DNA of 64,000 nucleotides from Streptomyces sp. Act143 (lineage in GTDB: Bacteria > Actinomycetota > Actinomycetes > Streptomycetales > Streptomycetaceae): assembly GCF_003143935.1 (NCBI RefSeq), contig NZ_QFRX01000001.1, forward strand, positions 4,072,228-4,136,227, in the 5' to 3' direction. Positions 62,505-64,000 of this stretch are shown here, in pieces. The notes beneath the pieces are model-generated. The model was not told the DNA's origin, did no database searches, and was given only the letters and a program-made list of their open reading frames with translations. The translations under genes and the position numbers were made by a program. How positions within the stretch are numbered: position 1 is the first letter of the stretch; every line of letters starts with the position of its first letter.

Positions 62505-63800
62505 CTAACCCCGGGTAACCCGAGGGTGCAGCACCTCGGGCAGCCCCCAGCGCCGCAGCACCTCCGGCACCTCCACCGTCCCGTCCGCCCGCTGGTGCTG
62601 CTCCAGGATCGCGGGCAGGAGACGGCTGGTGGCGAGGCCCGAGGCGTTGAGGGTGTGGACGTACGCGGCCTTGCCGCCGCCGGCCGGGCGGTAGCGGATG
62701 CCGCCGCGCCGGGCCTGGTACTCGCGGGCGTTCGACACCGAGCTGACCTCGGTGTACGTCCCGAGGCTGGGCAGCCACACCTCGACGTCGTAGGTCTTGG
62801 CCTGGGCGGGGCTGGTGTCGGCGGCGGCGAGCTTGGTGACACGGTGATGCAGCCCGAGACCGGCGACCAGCTCCTCTGCCCGGGCGAGGAGTTCCAGCTG
62901 GGCCGCGTCCGAGTCGGCGGGCCGGGCGAACTGGAACAGCTCGACCTTGTTGAACTGGTGGCCGCGCAGGGTGCCGCGCTCGGCGGTGCGGTGGCTGCCG
63001 CTCTCCACGCGGTAACAGGGTGTGTAGGCGACGTACTTGAGCGGCAGGTCCGCTTCGTCGAGGGTCTCGCCGCGGTGCAGGTTGACGAGCGCGGTCTCGG
63101 CGGTGGGCAGCAGGAAGCGGCCGCCGGTGCCTTCGCCGGTGCCTCCCGTGCGGAACACCTCGTCGGCGAACTTCGGGAACTGGCCCGCGGTGTAGCCCGC
63201 CTCCTCGGTCAGCAGGTGCGGCGGCAGCACGAACTCGTAGCCCGCTCTGCGGTGGGCATCGAGGAAGTGATTGAGCAGTGCCCACTCCAGGGCGGCGCCG
63301 TCGCCCCGGTAGACCCAGTAGCCGCTGCCCGCGAGGCGGACGCCGCGCCGGTGGTCGACGAGCCCGAGCTCCTCGCTGAGCTGTACGTGGTCCCGTGCGG
63401 GGTGGGCGAGTTCGGGCGGGCTGCCGACGCTCCGTACGACCTGGTTGTTCTCCTTGCCGCCCGCGAGGACGTCGTCGTCGGGGAGATTGGGCAGACCGTC
63501 GAGGAACTCCCGGTGCCGCCGGGCGAGGCTGCCGAGTTCCGCCTCGGCCTCGGCGAGCCGGTCGGCCGACTCCCCGGCCTCGGCCCGGAGTTCGCCGACC
63601 GGGTCACCGGCCCGCCGGCGGGCGCCGACGGCGGCCGAGATCCGGCGCCGCTCGGCCCGCAGCGCCTCCACCGCGGTACGGGCCGCGCGGAACTCGGCGT
63701 CGAGGGCGAGGAAGCCGGGGATGTCGGCGTCGACGGCCCGCTTGCGCAGGGCGTCGCGGACCTGGTCGGGGTGGTGTCGGATGAGGGTGACGTCGAGCAT
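62505..63800 (-). CDS. serS: Seryl-tRNA synthetase, divergent copy
   Basis: Charges tRNA-Ser. 431 residues. The N-terminal coiled-coil arm (about 30-100) is Ala/Arg-rich. Class II motif 2 is YTPCYRVESGSHRTAERGTLR with HQFNKVELF; motif 3 is TLNASGLATSRLLPAILEQ. LLPTAETALVN replaces the commoner TSEVPL form. The sequence differs strongly from what I recall of the housekeeping Streptomyces SerRS, so this may be a second, specialised or inhibitor-tolerant enzyme. ATG 63800 (GGAG 9 nt upstream) is chosen over an upstream ATG at 63905 that lies inside the T-box. Confidence 0.92.
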   Translation of the reverse strand: MLDVTLIRHHPDQVRDALRKRAVDADIPGFLALDAEFRAARTAVEALRAERRRISAAVGARRRAGDPVGELRAEAGESADRLAEAEAELGSLARRHREFLDGLPNLPDDDVLAGGKENNQVVRSVGSPPELAHPARDHVQLSEELGLVDHRRGVRLAGSGYWVYRGDGAALEWALLNHFLDAHRRAGYEFVLPPHLLTEEAGYTAGQFPKFADEVFRTGGTGEGTGGRFLLPTAETALVNLHRGETLDEADLPLKYVAYTPCYRVESGSHRTAERGTLRGHQFNKVELFQFARPADSDAAQLELLARAEELVAGLGLHHRVTKLAAADTSPAQAKTYDVEVWLPSLGTYTEVSSVSNAREYQARRGGIRYRPAGGGKAAYVHTLNASGLATSRLLPAILEQHQRADGTVEVPEVLRRWGLPEVLHPRVTRG

Positions 63801-63840
63801 GTCGCTGCGCTCCGTCCGGTCTCGTCCGGAACGGCGCGCG

Positions 63841-64000
63841 CCGCCCCGGGGCTGATCCCTCGGGGCGTGGGCGAGAGGGTGCTCGCGGTGCCACCACGCC
63901 TTCATCGCCGTACGACCGCTTGTCCGTGCGTCCGTGCGTCCGTGCGGCGATCTCGTTCTGGCCCGATGACGGGGGCCGGCCGGCGGGGCATTTCCTCCCC
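63841..64000 (-). promoter_or_regulatory. T-box leader (3' part) of the seryl-tRNA synthetase gene
   Basis: On the minus strand GGCGUGG (63900-63894), a 7-nt bulge UGGCACC, GCGAG, a 6-nt loop, CUCGC and CCACGCC (63870-63864) form the textbook T-box discriminator: helix A1, UGGNACC bulge, helix A2. The core matches TGGNACCGCG. N is C, able to pair with G73 of tRNA-Ser. A rival hairpin CGCCCCG/CGGGGCG (63867-63842) excludes helix A1. A 7-bp stem (63951-63945 with 63910-63904) could be stem III. Stem I with the specifier codon would lie beyond the window edge. Confidence 0.75.

Noticed and set aside
63801..63905. N-terminal extension of the SerRS from ATG 63905
   Set aside because: The extra codons coincide with the T-box discriminator and give a Trp/His-rich peptide unlike SerRS N termini. 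ATG 63800 begins the normal MLDVTLIRHHPDQVR start.

Overview
The window is almost certainly Streptomyces chromosome, from a core rather than an arm region. It has very high GC with strong third-position GC bias, many GTG starts, GTGA/ATGA stop-start overlaps, a WhiB sporulation regulator, an F420 pathway, LytR-CpsA-Psr (LCP) wall ligases and LAXTG/LPXTG surface proteins. From memory, the order ahcY, manA, SIS protein, manB, DUF3499, metallopeptidase-like, whiB, fbiA, fbiB, sugar-1-P nucleotidyltransferase, LCP, acyl-CoA dehydrogenase, purE, purK, GtrA parallels a block in mycobacteria, so this looks like an ancient actinobacterial neighbourhood with Streptomyces insertions. I see no rRNA, tRNA, CRISPR array, transposase or prophage.

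Layout. 1-5 kb: SpoIIM-type and RDD-type membrane proteins (divergent), an unrecognised protein and S-adenosylhomocysteinase. 5-9 kb: a fructose-type PTS permease with B-C-A domain order, a signal peptidase I with an altered catalytic residue, and a cation efflux protein. 9-15 kb (minus strand): mannose activation (manA, SIS protein, a 56-residue Trm112-like protein, manB) and a lactate permease. 15-22 kb: DUF3499, a degenerate zincin-like protein, a DUF5719-type exported protein coupled to a 1212-residue membrane glycosyltransferase, and whiB. 22-27 kb: cysteine dioxygenase behind a polycysteine leader peptide, fbiA-fbiB, a DNA glycosylase and a repeat-rich intergenic stretch. 27-30 kb: a mannose-1-P guanylyltransferase-like enzyme, a PGRP-type amidase and a TIGR03089 protein.

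30-43 kb is a wall-assembly island: six LCP paralogues, a family 2 glycosyltransferase, a DUF574-type methyltransferase and a Cys/Met-rich copper protein. 43-54 kb: thioesterase, acyl-CoA dehydrogenase, UDP-glucose-type dehydrogenase, CGNR regulator, two VOC proteins, a metal-site-dead dipeptidase homologue, MerR and ene-reductase around a shared operator, an intact dipeptidase coupled to purK-purE, and GtrA. 54-58 kb: a two-component system and a POT peptide transporter. 58-62 kb: a four-gene surface cluster ending in sortase signals. 62.5-64 kb: a divergent seryl-tRNA synthetase whose leader carries a T-box discriminator domain, cut by the window edge.

The genes fit together as envelope biology (GDP-mannose supply, glycosyltransferases, LCP ligases, amidase, surface proteins) plus housekeeping (methyl cycle, purines, F420). 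The two most notable finds are RNA-based controls: a probably leaderless Cys-rich leader peptide plus terminator before cysteine dioxygenase, and a serine-compatible T-box before the SerRS. Other notable finds are a pseudo-dipeptidase that has lost all five expected metal ligands and a WxL-like surface operon.
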